From an uncultured Alteromonadaceae bacterium (GTDB taxonomy: Bacteria > Pseudomonadota > Gammaproteobacteria > Enterobacterales > Alteromonadaceae), in the NCBI GenBank assembly GCA_947503265.1, contig CANNDC010000006.1:186001-250000 (forward strand): 64,000 bases of DNA. The letters run 5' to 3'. The notes beneath the pieces are model-generated. The model saw only the letters and a program-made list of their open reading frames with translations, was not told the DNA's origin and searched no databases. Position numbers and translations under genes: made by a program. Shown here piece after piece: positions 37,213 through 47,075 of the stretch (within the stretch, counting starts at the first letter, position 1; each line of letters starts with the position of its first letter).

Positions 37213-39849
37213 TTGTTTAGCTTGCTTCAACAAGCGGCGCGTTTGGTCTTAGTCGTCGCGTGTTTTCTCTTCCTCAGTCAAAATGCGTATGCAGACTCCT
37301 GCGTCGGATTGACAAAATGGCAGCAAGTCTCTGTGGATGAAGACGACTTGCTTATTGGCTTGGTGCGAGTCAACGCTAAACCACTGTCTTCCGGTTTTGA
37401 TGTGTATCCAGCTGAAAACACCTACCTGATTCCACTGCAAAGTTTGGAAGATTTACTACAGCTAGGTTGGCAAATTAACCAAATTTCAGCCTCACTCCAT
37501 TCAAATTATTCAATTGAAAAACCAGGGTTTTGCGATTTTAATCTAGACCTAACGAAGGTATCCGACGACCAAGAATCTTTGTACTGGACACAAGATGATT
37601 TTGATATTTATATCGATATTCGTGCTATTTCTCTACTTGTTGGCGGAAGCGCAGTATTCAATTTTGAACTTCAACAACTGCAAATTATAACTGATACGTT
37701 TATTCCTGGAATAGTCGATGGTCATGAGGTGTATGTTCCTTCGTTTACCGCTTATCAGGAAAAGGTTCCAGATCGCGTTATCTCAGACGCCTATCGTTTA
37801 AACAGTATGCCAATCATTAATTATCGATTGGCTGCACGCTATGATTCTAAAAGAAAGAAAACCCGTTTAACCACAAATCTGAACAGTTTTTTTGATTTAG
37901 CGCATCATGCGACTGAAGTTCGTGTAAATAATTCCAATGGAAATACCAAGCAATTTTTACGATTGAGTAAAAACCTAGATATTACCGGTGAGAACGAAGC
38001 GATTAATTATTTGCGTTATGAATTTGGAGATATTCTATTACAAGGAGACGAACTTGTTTCACGCGCCAAGCAAGCAGCAGGTGTGGCAGTTTTCAATTTT
38101 GATCCAAATTATTCTCGCTCGTTCTCCCAAGTTACTATTGAAGAGACGGTACTGCCTGGCTGGAGAGCCCAATTGTTTAGAAATGGTCAATTCCTTGCGG
38201 AAACATTCACAAGTGACGACAACCGTGTGGTATTCGAAAACATTGCGACGTTTTATGGCAACAATCTGTTTGAAATTAAGCTCTATGGCCCCGAGGGTCA
38301 ACAAGAAGTCAGGCAACAAACCTTAAATGTTGGAAACGAACAACTCAGCCCAGACAGTGTTAATTATTATTTTAGCGTTTCTGACGCTAGCATCAGGACT
38401 ATCGATGACAATGCCAATGAGGCTAAGTATGATAAAAACATCACTGGACTAGTCTCTTATGGTCTAGCACCAAACGCAACGGTTGAAGCATCATTTCACT
38501 CTCTAAGAGGTTTAGATGTTGAAAACAACTATGTATCCACTTCTGCATATCTGAACATAGAAAATACCGCTATTAAAACGCAAATTGTCAAAGATATTGA
38601 TGCAGGCAGCGCATTTTTTACGGGATTGAGCACCAGTTTTGGCACAGCCTTCAAAGCGAAAATAAGTTCTCGTCTATTCAATAACTTCAGCAGCGACGCT
38701 TACCAAGCTAGTCAAAATTTAAAAAGTGAAACGCGAATCGGGTTTAATGGCCGTTCTGATTTATTTGGCGGTTTTGGTTGGAACGGAAATATTCTGAATC
38801 GAAACTTTCAAGATTTACCGGATTCATCAAGTGTAACGATTGCCGTGAATAAAAACTTATTGGGAGGCACTTTCTCTTCTTCACTCACTCATAATTCAAG
38901 CCTACAAAATGAGAAGTTATTACACAGAATTTATTGGTCAAAGAATATTCTTGGTTGGAGACTGTCTAATTCTTTGGAGTGGCTGCCGATGGATGATCAG
39001 AAAATACGAAATTACTACACCAATATCCGCTGGCCGCAAAAATATAATACCTTTAATGAGACCAGAATCGATTACAAAGCGAATCAAGATGACAAGTTTT
39101 CTGTCAGCCATAAGTTCAATTGGCGAAGAGACGAGTTTAACCTTCAATTTGGCGCGACCCTTGATACTGGGGGGCATTGGAATCTCAATTTTGGTATAAG
39201 TGGCGACATAGATTTTGGATTCTCTGATAACAAAGTGAACTTTTATCGACCCAGAGGCAATAACTTGGCGAACATCCAAGCCTTCGCTTTCCTGGATAAC
39301 AATCGAAACAGTGTTTTTGATGAGTCAGATACTGCATTAGCGGATGTTTCGTTAACCGGCAATCAAGGTTGGAAGAACAACAAAACAGATTCAAATGGTA
39401 AAGTGCAACTCTCGACTAACAATCGTTCACAACTGCTAAAAATTGATGAAGCCACCTTGCCTGATCCCTTTATGCAAGCGGTGGATGAACTAATATTAGT
39501 CAATACCCACAAAGGCGGCATTAATGAAGTTCATCTACCAGTAGTGACCTTTAGTGATTTTGAAGGCGCTGTTTATTTGGTAAAAGGGAACAATAGCAAA
39601 GGAATTGGAGGGATTACTATTACCTTCAAAGACGAACTTGGTGAAACAGTGTCGCAAACGCAAACAGAAATAGATGGCTACTTTTTTGTATCGGGTCTAG
39701 CCCCGGGTAACTATGTATTGGAGCTAGACCCCGAATATCTTCAACAAAACAATTTGGAAATTTCCAATATGCCAAACGCAATAGTGGCGCCAAAAGAAGG
39801 CGATTCAATTAGACTAGATGACCTTCTGATTGAGAGTAAAGCGGTATAA
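37213..39849 (+). CDS. Outer-membrane usher of CS1/TcfC type with C-terminal SdrD_B-like domains
   Basis: 878 aa, TTG start with a weak ribosome-binding site; an in-frame stop at 37201 excludes an upstream start. Signal peptide ends NAYADSC. The N-terminal domain is followed by a long beta-barrel region of alternating aromatic strands, with an interposed plug-like segment (LPGWRAQLFRNGQFLAE). Near residue 690 lies FAFLDNNRNSVFDESDTALADV, a calcium-binding SdrD_B/CnaB-like fold, and a second Cna-like domain follows (GITITFKDELGETVSQTQ, DGYFFVSGLAPGNYVLEL). This is the pore that assembles and exports the pilus. No tip-adhesin gene follows before the repeat cluster. Confidence 0.85.
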   Translation: MFSLLQQAARLVLVVACFLFLSQNAYADSCVGLTKWQQVSVDEDDLLIGLVRVNAKPLSSGFDVYPAENTYLIPLQSLEDLLQLGWQINQISASLHSNYSIEKPGFCDFNLDLTKVSDDQESLYWTQDDFDIYIDIRAISLLVGGSAVFNFELQQLQIITDTFIPGIVDGHEVYVPSFTAYQEKVPDRVISDAYRLNSMPIINYRLAARYDSKRKKTRLTTNLNSFFDLAHHATEVRVNNSNGNTKQFLRLSKNLDITGENEAINYLRYEFGDILLQGDELVSRAKQAAGVAVFNFDPNYSRSFSQVTIEETVLPGWRAQLFRNGQFLAETFTSDDNRVVFENIATFYGNNLFEIKLYGPEGQQEVRQQTLNVGNEQLSPDSVNYYFSVSDASIRTIDDNANEAKYDKNITGLVSYGLAPNATVEASFHSLRGLDVENNYVSTSAYLNIENTAIKTQIVKDIDAGSAFFTGLSTSFGTAFKAKISSRLFNNFSSDAYQASQNLKSETRIGFNGRSDLFGGFGWNGNILNRNFQDLPDSSSVTIAVNKNLLGGTFSSSLTHNSSLQNEKLLHRIYWSKNILGWRLSNSLEWLPMDDQKIRNYYTNIRWPQKYNTFNETRIDYKANQDDKFSVSHKFNWRRDEFNLQFGATLDTGGHWNLNFGISGDIDFGFSDNKVNFYRPRGNNLANIQAFAFLDNNRNSVFDESDTALADVSLTGNQGWKNNKTDSNGKVQLSTNNRSQLLKIDEATLPDPFMQAVDELILVNTHKGGINEVHLPVVTFSDFEGAVYLVKGNNSKGIGGITITFKDELGETVSQTQTEIDGYFFVSGLAPGNYVLELDPEYLQQNNLEISNMPNAIVAPKEGDSIRLDDLLIESKAV

Positions 39850-39965
39850 GTCTGAGCTAGCTCAATCTATAAGCTTTCTAGGTAACACTGAGAGATTTAA
39901 CCAATGTGTTATATCTTCGATTGAACTGACAGACGAAAGTGGAATTACATTATTTGATAGCAATG

Positions 39966-40346
39966 TTTAAAACATATTACGCGTCTTTACCGCAATGCAG
40001 GAAAAGGACTGTATCGTTGCACACCTTTGCGCAGGTATAGGAGGTCACCGCCTACGCGATACTGCATTCATGGAGTGGTTATAGGAGATCACCGCCTGCG
40101 CGGTGATGACGGAAGGTGGTTATGATGGAAAGTGGTTAGAATGCACGAAAACTATTGCACTCCTTGCGCAAGTATAGGAGGTCACCGCCTGCGCGGTGAT
40201 GACGGAAGGTGGTTATGATGGAGAGCAGTGATGATGGAATGATGGAATGCAGGAATTAGGGAATGAGGGAATGCAGGAATGAGGGAATTTGGTGAAAGCT
40301 GAAAGCACTGTTTAAAAGATCTTTTACGTCTTTACCGCGAAGGCGG
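39966..40346. repeat. Intergenic repeat cluster, left part (TTTACCGC-type and TCACCGC-type palindromes)
   Basis: Two related blocks, TTTAAAA...ACG(C)GTCTTTACCGC, occur at about 39966 and 40311; the second completes a palindrome TTACCGC/GCGGTAA (40332-40349). Between them are copies of an about 44-bp unit beginning AGGAGGTCACCGCC at 40039, 40083 and 40176. In the copies at 40083 and 40176 the core forms a full hairpin TCACCGC-CTGC-GCGGTGA. GGAATGAGG-type short direct repeats lie at about 40230-40290. Confidence 0.8.
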
Positions 40347-40487
40347 TAACCCCCTAATAGCCCTGTCAAACTCAATCAAAATAAAACAGCTTGAGTATGT
40401 TGGATTCCTTATCCATTGATGTACCAGCTTAAGTTTATTTGCCAAGACCTGAAAGGATCGTTTTATTTCACTCATGGTGGTGGGTTT

Positions 40488-40647
40488 AGGAGGTCACCGC
40501 CTGCGCGATACTCATGCATGGAGTGGTTATAGGAGGTCACCGCCTGCGCGATACTGCATTCATGGAGTGGGTTTGGGAGATCACCGCCTGCGCGATACTG
40601 CATTCATGGAGTGGGTTTGGGAGGTCACCGCCTGCGCGGTGAAGACG
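40488..40647. repeat. Tandem array of about 44-bp REP-like units
   Basis: Four units start at 40488, 40531, 40575 and 40619 (spacing 43, 44, 44). Each has (A/G)GGAG(G/A)TCACCGCCTGCGCG; the first three continue ATACT, then a CATGGAGTGG end. The last unit has the complete palindrome TCACCGCCTGCGCGGTGA. The units abut without unique spacers, which separates them from CRISPR. The open frames that cross them are by-products of the repeat. Confidence 0.85.
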
Positions 40648-40696
40648 GAAGGTGGTGATGACGGAGCGTGCGCCTAATCCTGTTGTATTGCAGCTG

Positions 40697-41194
40697 CTAG
40701 TGGTGATGCCCACCTACTCCGTGAGCGTGACCATGAGAAATCTCTTCAGGTGTAGCATCTCTTATGTCATGAACGCTAAGCTCGAAATTTAGCTGCTTGC
40801 CTGCCAATGGATGATTTATATCAATCGTTGCCATAAATTTACCGACCTTGACGATAGTAACTTCTCTGTGACCTTGGTCAGTTTGTAGTACCGCAGTCAT
40901 TCCGGCTTTCCATTTTTTTGCTCCTTGCAAATGTTTGATGGAAACTCGCTGTTCTGCATTTTTAATGGTTTCACCGTAAGTTTCCTATGGTGGCAGTTGC
41001 ACCTCTTTGGTTTCTCCAACGGTCATTCCTTGCAACGCTTTTTCAACCCCAACCATCATGTTTTGATGACCATGTAAATAGGCAACAGGATCTTGTCCAA
41101 TATTAGTTTCTAACTCTTTTCCATCCAAATCTTTGATTCGGTAGTGGAATTGCACAACTTTGTCTTTTTCAATTTTCACAGCGGTTTTACTCAT
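40697..41194 (-). pseudogene. slyD: FKBP-type peptidyl-prolyl isomerase SlyD, interrupted by in-frame TAG
   Basis: Cytosolic prolyl isomerase, chaperone and metal-binding protein. The reading frame is intact over 165 codons except for one TAG at 40985-40987. Before it: KVVQFHYRIKDLDGKELE, YLHGHQNMMVGVEKALQGM and GETKEVQLPP. After it, in the same frame: ETYGETIKNAEQRV, the IF-domain remainder, HPLAGKQLNFELSVHDI and a His-rich tail HGHAHGVGGHHH. SlyD proteins have P-x-E/K-E-A-Y-G here, so TAG replaces one Glu/Gln/Lys codon. Either a recent nonsense mutation, an assembly error or suppressed readthrough. The ATG at 41194 is chosen over TTG at 41227. Confidence 0.85.
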
Positions 41195-41256
41195 TTGAAT
41201 TTCGTAATTCTGGCAATTTGATGCCAATTATTGTTGGTGGACTAGGATTTATAGAT

Positions 41257-43644
41257 TTAGTCTTCACCCGCACCGTTGACGATATTAGCGATATTGTACA
41301 GGCGGTTAACCGCAATGTAATTAACCGAGCCTTTTGGATACCGCCCTTTACTGTTTAATTCGCCAGCTTCTCTATTCATTATTAATTCGAGAGCATGGTC
41401 GACAGTTGCAACGGCATAAATATGAAATTTCCCTTCTTCTACCGCTGTTATAACCGATTTATTTAGCATTAAATTTATCTGATTGGATCGTGGGACAACA
41501 ACCCCTTGCGAGCCGGTTAACCCTCGCACTTGGCAAAGCTTAAAGAAGCCTTCAATTTTTTCATTTACGCCCCCAACGGATTGGACTTCACCATATTGGT
41601 TAATCGAGCCCGTTATAGCTAAATCCTGTCTCGCAGGTAAATCTGTCAGCGCTGAGATCAAGGCAATTAATTCTCCCAGAGAGGCACTGTCTCCGTCGAT
41701 ATGTCCATAAGATTGTTCTAATGCGATATTTGCCGATAAAGTCAGTGGAAAATACTGGGCATACTTATGACCCAAGTAGCCTGTTAGCAACATGACGCCT
41801 TTCGAATGTATAGGTTGGCCAAGTTCAACTTCCCTTTCGATATCTACCACGCCATTGGCACCAGCGTAAACGGTGGATGTCACGCGTGCTGGTGTTCCAA
41901 ATACGCTATCACCAACCTCGAGCACCGTAAGACCATTGACCTGCCCTACTGAAGTTCCGCTGGTGTCGATAAGTATTTGCCCTTGTTTAATGTCATCAAG
42001 TAGGGCTTGGCTAACTCTGCCAGTTCTAAGCGTTTTGGCCTCTAAAGCGGTCTCGATATGGCTTACATCCATTTCGGAAATTTGTGCTTGTTGACAAAAA
42101 TAATGTGCTTCATTGATAAGTTCAATCACGTCTGAAAATCGCGCAGATAGATTTTCTTGATGCTCTGCTAGACGCAGACTGTACTCTACCAAACGATACA
42201 TCGCCTTTGCCGAGATGCCGTTTAATCCCAAACCCAAAATATGATTTTTAGCTCTGCCAACAAAATCGAATAATGACTGTTTGTTGAGGGGGATTTCATG
42301 GTCAAAATCCACTAACACTCTAAATAGCTCGTCAAATTCCTCATCATAATCTTGCAATAAATAGTAGAGTTCTCTGGACCCTAGCAATATGACTTTTACT
42401 TTCAAAGGAATACGCTGAGGGTTCAATGTCATTGAATTCACCATACCCACATCCATTTGCGGTAATTCCATTTTTAACTCACCAAACTTCAAGGCGAGTT
42501 TCAATGCATCCCAAACATAGGGTTGATCAATCATTTTGTCTGCATCTAACAACAAATATCCACCATTGGCGCGAGACAAAGCCCCGGGGCGAATCATGCG
42601 GTAACTGGTGTAAACCGAACCTTGAACATTGGTATATTCAATCTTGCCAAATAAACTTTGGTGGGTTGGATTAGGCTCGTAAACAATAGGCGCACCATCG
42701 TTTAGCCCATGAGATACGATAATATTCGGCAAATATTGTTCTTCAAGAATAGAACGCTTATCAAATTCATCTTGCTTATCGTCTTTACCTTCCTGAGCTA
42801 ACACTTCGACGATTGTATCGACTAAATGCGGACGAAGTTGTCTTAAAAACTTCAGGATCCCCAGTTCTCCGTTGTATCTGTGTTCAAGATCTTTGAGCAA
42901 AGGTTTTATGCCTTGTTCTGCCGTATCACGCTTTAATTGACGTAACTTCTCTGATGATTTGCGTTTCCACTGTGGCAATTCGATTAGTGCTTCATTTAGC
43001 TTATCTTCTAATTGATCAATGAGTTGGTAGTAACCTTGACGTTGTTCATCATCTAACTTGGCAAAATCGGCGTCCGCCAGCGGTTTGCCATCAACAATAG
43101 GGGAAAAGCTGATTGTGCCGTTCTCTTCATACAAAGCAACGCCTTGCGATTGGGCAAGTTGTTCAACTTTGTCAATTGCGTGATCATAACGCAGATCAAA
43201 TTCGCGGCTTATAGCTGACTTTTTACGTTGATAGCCCGGATTATCAAATGCCGCGGGAAAGGTATCAAGTAACTCATCGATGAGATTTTCTAACTCTTTA
43301 TGGAGCTTCTTGCTTTCACCGGGAGGTAAACGTAGCGCATAGGGCTCGCGCTCTTCATCGAAATTATTAATATAACTCCACTCATCAGGAGTCGGGTCTG
43401 TGAGTACATTTTTAGCAATATATTCGTGCACAAGGGTATACCTACCCGTAGCGTGCTCGCCCATCACGTACAAATTGTATCCAGTGGATTCAATTCCCAA
43501 TCCAAAAGATAAGGCAGCGCGTGCTCTTTCTTGTCCTATAAAAGTCGCTTGCATGACTTTTTCGTCTTTTAGAGCTTGGTTGATAAATCGTCGACTAGGA
43601 ACCGCCGAAATTTGATGCGTTGCTAAAGCAAAGTTGTTTGACAT
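41257..43644 (-). CDS. Lon-family (S16) ATP-dependent protease, LonB/YcbZ-like
   Basis: 795 aa. The N-terminal AAA region has a degenerate P-loop (VMGEHATGRYTLVHEY), a long coiled-coil insertion (about 130-260), and an ATPase part with GGYLLLDADKMIDQPYVWDALKLAL as Walker B. The C-terminal S16 domain carries the catalytic dyad: Ser in HIDGDSASLGELIALISALTD and Lys in VGGVNEKIEGFFKLC. Such proteins (E. coli YcbZ) are poorly characterised Lon relatives; substrates are unknown and ATP hydrolysis is uncertain because of the altered Walker A. Divergent from leuS. Confidence 0.88.
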   Translation of the reverse strand: MSNNFALATHQISAVPSRRFINQALKDEKVMQATFIGQERARAALSFGLGIESTGYNLYVMGEHATGRYTLVHEYIAKNVLTDPTPDEWSYINNFDEEREPYALRLPPGESKKLHKELENLIDELLDTFPAAFDNPGYQRKKSAISREFDLRYDHAIDKVEQLAQSQGVALYEENGTISFSPIVDGKPLADADFAKLDDEQRQGYYQLIDQLEDKLNEALIELPQWKRKSSEKLRQLKRDTAEQGIKPLLKDLEHRYNGELGILKFLRQLRPHLVDTIVEVLAQEGKDDKQDEFDKRSILEEQYLPNIIVSHGLNDGAPIVYEPNPTHQSLFGKIEYTNVQGSVYTSYRMIRPGALSRANGGYLLLDADKMIDQPYVWDALKLALKFGELKMELPQMDVGMVNSMTLNPQRIPLKVKVILLGSRELYYLLQDYDEEFDELFRVLVDFDHEIPLNKQSLFDFVGRAKNHILGLGLNGISAKAMYRLVEYSLRLAEHQENLSARFSDVIELINEAHYFCQQAQISEMDVSHIETALEAKTLRTGRVSQALLDDIKQGQILIDTSGTSVGQVNGLTVLEVGDSVFGTPARVTSTVYAGANGVVDIEREVELGQPIHSKGVMLLTGYLGHKYAQYFPLTLSANIALEQSYGHIDGDSASLGELIALISALTDLPARQDLAITGSINQYGEVQSVGGVNEKIEGFFKLCQVRGLTGSQGVVVPRSNQINLMLNKSVITAVEEGKFHIYAVATVDHALELIMNREAGELNSKGRYPKGSVNYIAVNRLYNIANIVNGAGED

Positions 43645-43865
43645 AACCCGAAAATTGTTACTAATTTCCCGTTAGTGAAACCCGTAAAAGTCTAAGAGTC
43701 AAGATAGACTCGGTTGGGAAGCTTGATTTTTGTACACAAGCGCGTGCATGTCTTAAAATTTACTAGCAGATTCCTTTATTAACTGTTGTTTGCATGCTAC
43801 CTGCTAAGGTATTCTTAACAGCTAATTATCTTATTCGTCACTCACCCTTTTGGAAGTTCGTTTTA

Positions 43866-46490
43866 ATGTCCGTTTTTAGTATCAAGAACCAGTACGACCC
43901 GCAACAAATTGAAAAACAAGTTCAAGCATATTGGGATGAAAATAACGTCTTTTCCGCAGTGGAAGACGACAGCAAAGAAAAATTTTACTGTCTTTCAATG
44001 TTTCCATATCCAAGCGGACGTTTGCATATGGGGCATGTGCGTAATTACACAATCGGTGATGTAATAAGCCGTTTTCAACGAATGCAAGGCAAAAATGTAT
44101 TACAACCTATGGGTTGGGATGCTTTTGGGTTACCAGCTGAAAATGCAGCGATAAACAATAAAACAGCCCCCGCCAAATGGACTTACTCAAACATTGAGTA
44201 TATGAAACAACAATTGCGTTCTCTTGGATTCGGATACGACTGGGACCGTGAGGTTGCCACGTGCAAACAAGATTACTATCGTTGGGAACAATGGTTCTTT
44301 ACGCGACTTTATGAAAAAGGCTTGGTGTATAAAAAGAATGCCACGGTCAACTGGGATCCTGTTGATCATACTGTGTTGGCGAACGAACAAGTTATTGATG
44401 GAAAAGGATGGCGATCTGGCGCTGTGGTTGAGCAAAAAGAGATACCACAATGGTTCATCAAGATTACAGATTATGCTGAAGAACTTTTACATGACCTTGA
44501 GCAACTTGATGAATGGCCAGATCAAGTGCGCGCCATGCAACGTAACTGGATTGGTCGCTCTGAGGGCATTGAAATCACCTTTAAACTTCAATCTCAAGTA
44601 GCGGGTTTGAAGCAATTCGATGTTTATACAACGCGTCCAGATACTTTGCTCGGTGTAACCTATGTCGCGGTTGCCGCTACTCACTCAATTGCGCTTGAAG
44701 CAGCAGAAAATAGCCCTGAATTAGCCGCATTCATTGAAGAATGTAAAAATACCAAGGTCGCAGAAGCGGAATTGGCGACTATGGATAAAAAAGGTTGTGC
44801 AACGGGTCTGTACGCAATCCATCCGATTTCAGGTAATAAAGTGCCCATTTGGGCAGCCAATTTTGTGCTAATGGATTATGGTTCAGGAGCAGTAATGGCC
44901 GTACCCGGGCATGATCAACGCGACTATGAATTCGCTAATAAATACGACTTACCCATTTTACAAGTGATTAAACCAGCAGAAGATGCCAACCTAGCATGTG
45001 ATATTTCTGAGCAAGCTTTCACCGACAAAGGCATCTTGATAAATTCAGGACAATTTGACGGATTAACTTCTCAACAAGCGTTCGATAAACTTGCCCAAGA
45101 ATTAGAAACTCAAGGTAAGGGAAAGCGCAAAGTGAATTATCGCTTGCGGGATTGGGGAGTTTCACGTCAACGCTATTGGGGAACACCCATTCCCATGTTA
45201 AACCTCGCTGATGGCAGCTCAGTTGCTGTGCCTGAAGATGAACTACCCGTTGTTTTACCTGAAGATGTAACAATGGACGGGGTAACCTCTCCCATCAAGG
45301 CCGATCCAGAGTGGGCAAAAACCACGTTTAATGGTCAAGAAGCGTTACGAGAAACTGACACCTTTGATACTTTTATGGAATCGTCTTGGTATTACGCCAG
45401 ATATACATGTGCACAAAATGATCAGGCCATGTTAGACCCCAAACAAGCAAATTACTGGCTCCCAGTGGATCAGTATGTAGGTGGGATTGAACATGCCATA
45501 TTGCACCTTTTGTACTCTAGATTTTTTCATAAATTACTCAGAGATGAAGGTTTAGTGAGTTCAAGTGAACCCTACAAGCGTTTATTGTGCCAAGGAATGG
45601 TATTGGCTGAGTCTTATTATAGAAAAGATGCTAGTGGCAAGGAGCACTGGTACTCTCCAGCAGATGTCGAAATTGAAAAAGATGAAAAAGGCAAAATTAC
45701 CAAAGCAGTCTTAGCAAAAGATGGTCAGCCTGTAGAGATTGGCGGCATGACAAAAATGTCGAAATCGAAAAATAATGGTATCGACCCGCAACAAGTTATT
45801 AATGTGTATGGCGCTGACACCATTCGATTGTTTACTATCTTTGCCGCTCCACCTGAACAAACTTTAGAGTGGATTGATTCAGGTGTCGAAGGCGCTAACC
45901 GGTTTCTAAAACGCTTATGGAAATTAGTTCAAGATCATGTCGAATCAATCGAGTCGAGCGATTTACAAGAACTTGACGTCTCCTCACTGAATGGTAACCA
46001 AAAAGCGCTGCGTCGTGAGATACATAAAACCATTGCAAAAGTGACTGATGATATCGGTCGCAGACAGACATTCAATACCGCTATCGCGGCCATTATGGAA
46101 CTGCTAAATAGGTTGCAAAAAGCCCCGCATACTGGCCAACAAGATCAAGCGTTAATGCGAGAAGGCATTAATGCCATGGTGCTGATGCTTAATCCTATTA
46201 CACCACATATCTGTCATGTGATTTGGCAACAACTAAGTGGAACCGATGCAACAGGCACTATGGATTGGCCAAAACTGGATGAAAGTGCTCTTGTTGAAGA
46301 TGAGAAACTATTGGTCATACAAGTCAATGGTAAAGTAAGAGCTAAAATTACCATTGCTGCTGATTTAGATGCGGAAAAAGTCAAACAATTGGCCGTCAAT
46401 CAAAACAATGTAACCCAATTTACTGAGGGCAAAACAATCAGAAAAATCATCTATGTACCGGGTAAGCTGGTTAATATTGTGGCAAACTAA
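43866..46490 (+). CDS. leuS: Leucyl-tRNA synthetase
   Basis: Class I aminoacyl-tRNA synthetase of 874 aa. The HIGH motif is in [13 protein letters not shown]. The CP1 editing domain (about 220-420) has the T-rich [16 protein letters not shown] and the editing-site Asp in [19 protein letters not shown] is in [14 protein letters not shown]. The anticodon-binding and C-terminal domains are complete. An upstream in-frame ATG at 43794 would add 24 residues unlike the family; ATG 43866 begins the conserved [13 protein letters not shown] block. It heads a long same-strand run reaching lipA. Confidence 0.97.
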   Translation: MSVFSIKNQYDPQQIEKQVQAYWDENNVFSAVEDDSKEKFYCLSMFPYPSGRLHMGHVRNYTIGDVISRFQRMQGKNVLQPMGWDAFGLPAENAAINNKTAPAKWTYSNIEYMKQQLRSLGFGYDWDREVATCKQDYYRWEQWFFTRLYEKGLVYKKNATVNWDPVDHTVLANEQVIDGKGWRSGAVVEQKEIPQWFIKITDYAEELLHDLEQLDEWPDQVRAMQRNWIGRSEGIEITFKLQSQVAGLKQFDVYTTRPDTLLGVTYVAVAATHSIALEAAENSPELAAFIEECKNTKVAEAELATMDKKGCATGLYAIHPISGNKVPIWAANFVLMDYGSGAVMAVPGHDQRDYEFANKYDLPILQVIKPAEDANLACDISEQAFTDKGILINSGQFDGLTSQQAFDKLAQELETQGKGKRKVNYRLRDWGVSRQRYWGTPIPMLNLADGSSVAVPEDELPVVLPEDVTMDGVTSPIKADPEWAKTTFNGQEALRETDTFDTFMESSWYYARYTCAQNDQAMLDPKQANYWLPVDQYVGGIEHAILHLLYSRFFHKLLRDEGLVSSSEPYKRLLCQGMVLAESYYRKDASGKEHWYSPADVEIEKDEKGKITKAVLAKDGQPVEIGGMTKMSKSKNNGIDPQQVINVYGADTIRLFTIFAAPPEQTLEWIDSGVEGANRFLKRLWKLVQDHVESIESSDLQELDVSSLNGNQKALRREIHKTIAKVTDDIGRRQTFNTAIAAIMELLNRLQKAPHTGQQDQALMREGINAMVLMLNPITPHICHVIWQQLSGTDATGTMDWPKLDESALVEDEKLLVIQVNGKVRAKITIAADLDAEKVKQLAVNQNNVTQFTEGKTIRKIIYVPGKLVNIVAN

Positions 46491-46494
46491 ATTC

Positions 46495-47049
46495 ATGGGA
46501 AATTTGAAGCCTAGATGTCTGAGCAATGTCATTCAATTGATAATTGGGGCATTGTTGCTATTTGCTATTTTATCTAATGCAGGGTGTGGGTTTAAGTTGC
46601 GTGGCGGGCAGGCATTGCCTGATGGGATCACGCAAATTTACCTATCTAGTCAACAAGACTTCACACCTTTTAGGCAATCAGTAGAAAAATACTTAGACCT
46701 GTATCAAATACCTTGGGTAGATACGATTAATGGCAATACAAAAGACTCCACAGTGGGAATTTTTCTCATGCCTGATAGCTTGGACCGTCGGCTTCTTTCA
46801 TTATTTCCGACAGGACAAGTAGCCGAATATGAGTTGGTGTTATCTATACGATACCAAGTTGCTTTTCCAAATGAGGAACCGCAATTTGTCGAGTTCGATG
46901 TCACACGAGAATACCAAGATGACCCTGATGCAATTTTAGCTAAATCAAGAGAACTTGATTTAGTCCTGAGTGAATTGCGACAACAAGCCGCCGATAAGAT
47001 GATTCGTATGCTGCCTAGCCTCTCACGCGCTAATCCAGCAAGTGAATGA
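46495..47049 (+). CDS. lptE: LPS-assembly lipoprotein LptE
   Basis: Outer-membrane lipoprotein that plugs the LptD barrel and helps insert LPS. 184 aa from the ATG at 46495, 4 nt after leuS. The signal peptide ends in lipobox LSNAGC, followed by GFKLRGGQALPDGI and the beta-sandwich strands YELVLSIRYQVAF. Alternative start at 46453 lies within leuS and is not needed. Position after leuS and before holA is standard. Confidence 0.93.
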   Translation: MGNLKPRCLSNVIQLIIGALLLFAILSNAGCGFKLRGGQALPDGITQIYLSSQQDFTPFRQSVEKYLDLYQIPWVDTINGNTKDSTVGIFLMPDSLDRRLLSLFPTGQVAEYELVLSIRYQVAFPNEEPQFVEFDVTREYQDDPDAILAKSRELDLVLSELRQQAADKMIRMLPSLSRANPASE

Positions 47050-47075
47050 TACCGGTAGGATACAATTGAACAGCC

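Noticed and set aside
40488..40647. Regular 43-44 bp repeats resembling a CRISPR array
   Set aside because: The whole unit repeats with no unique spacers, several units have decayed palindromes, and there are no cas genes nearby.
40474..40677. 67-codon open frame on the + strand across the repeats
   Set aside because: It is generated by the tandem repeat (repeating GDHRLRDT-like translation) and lacks a ribosome-binding site.
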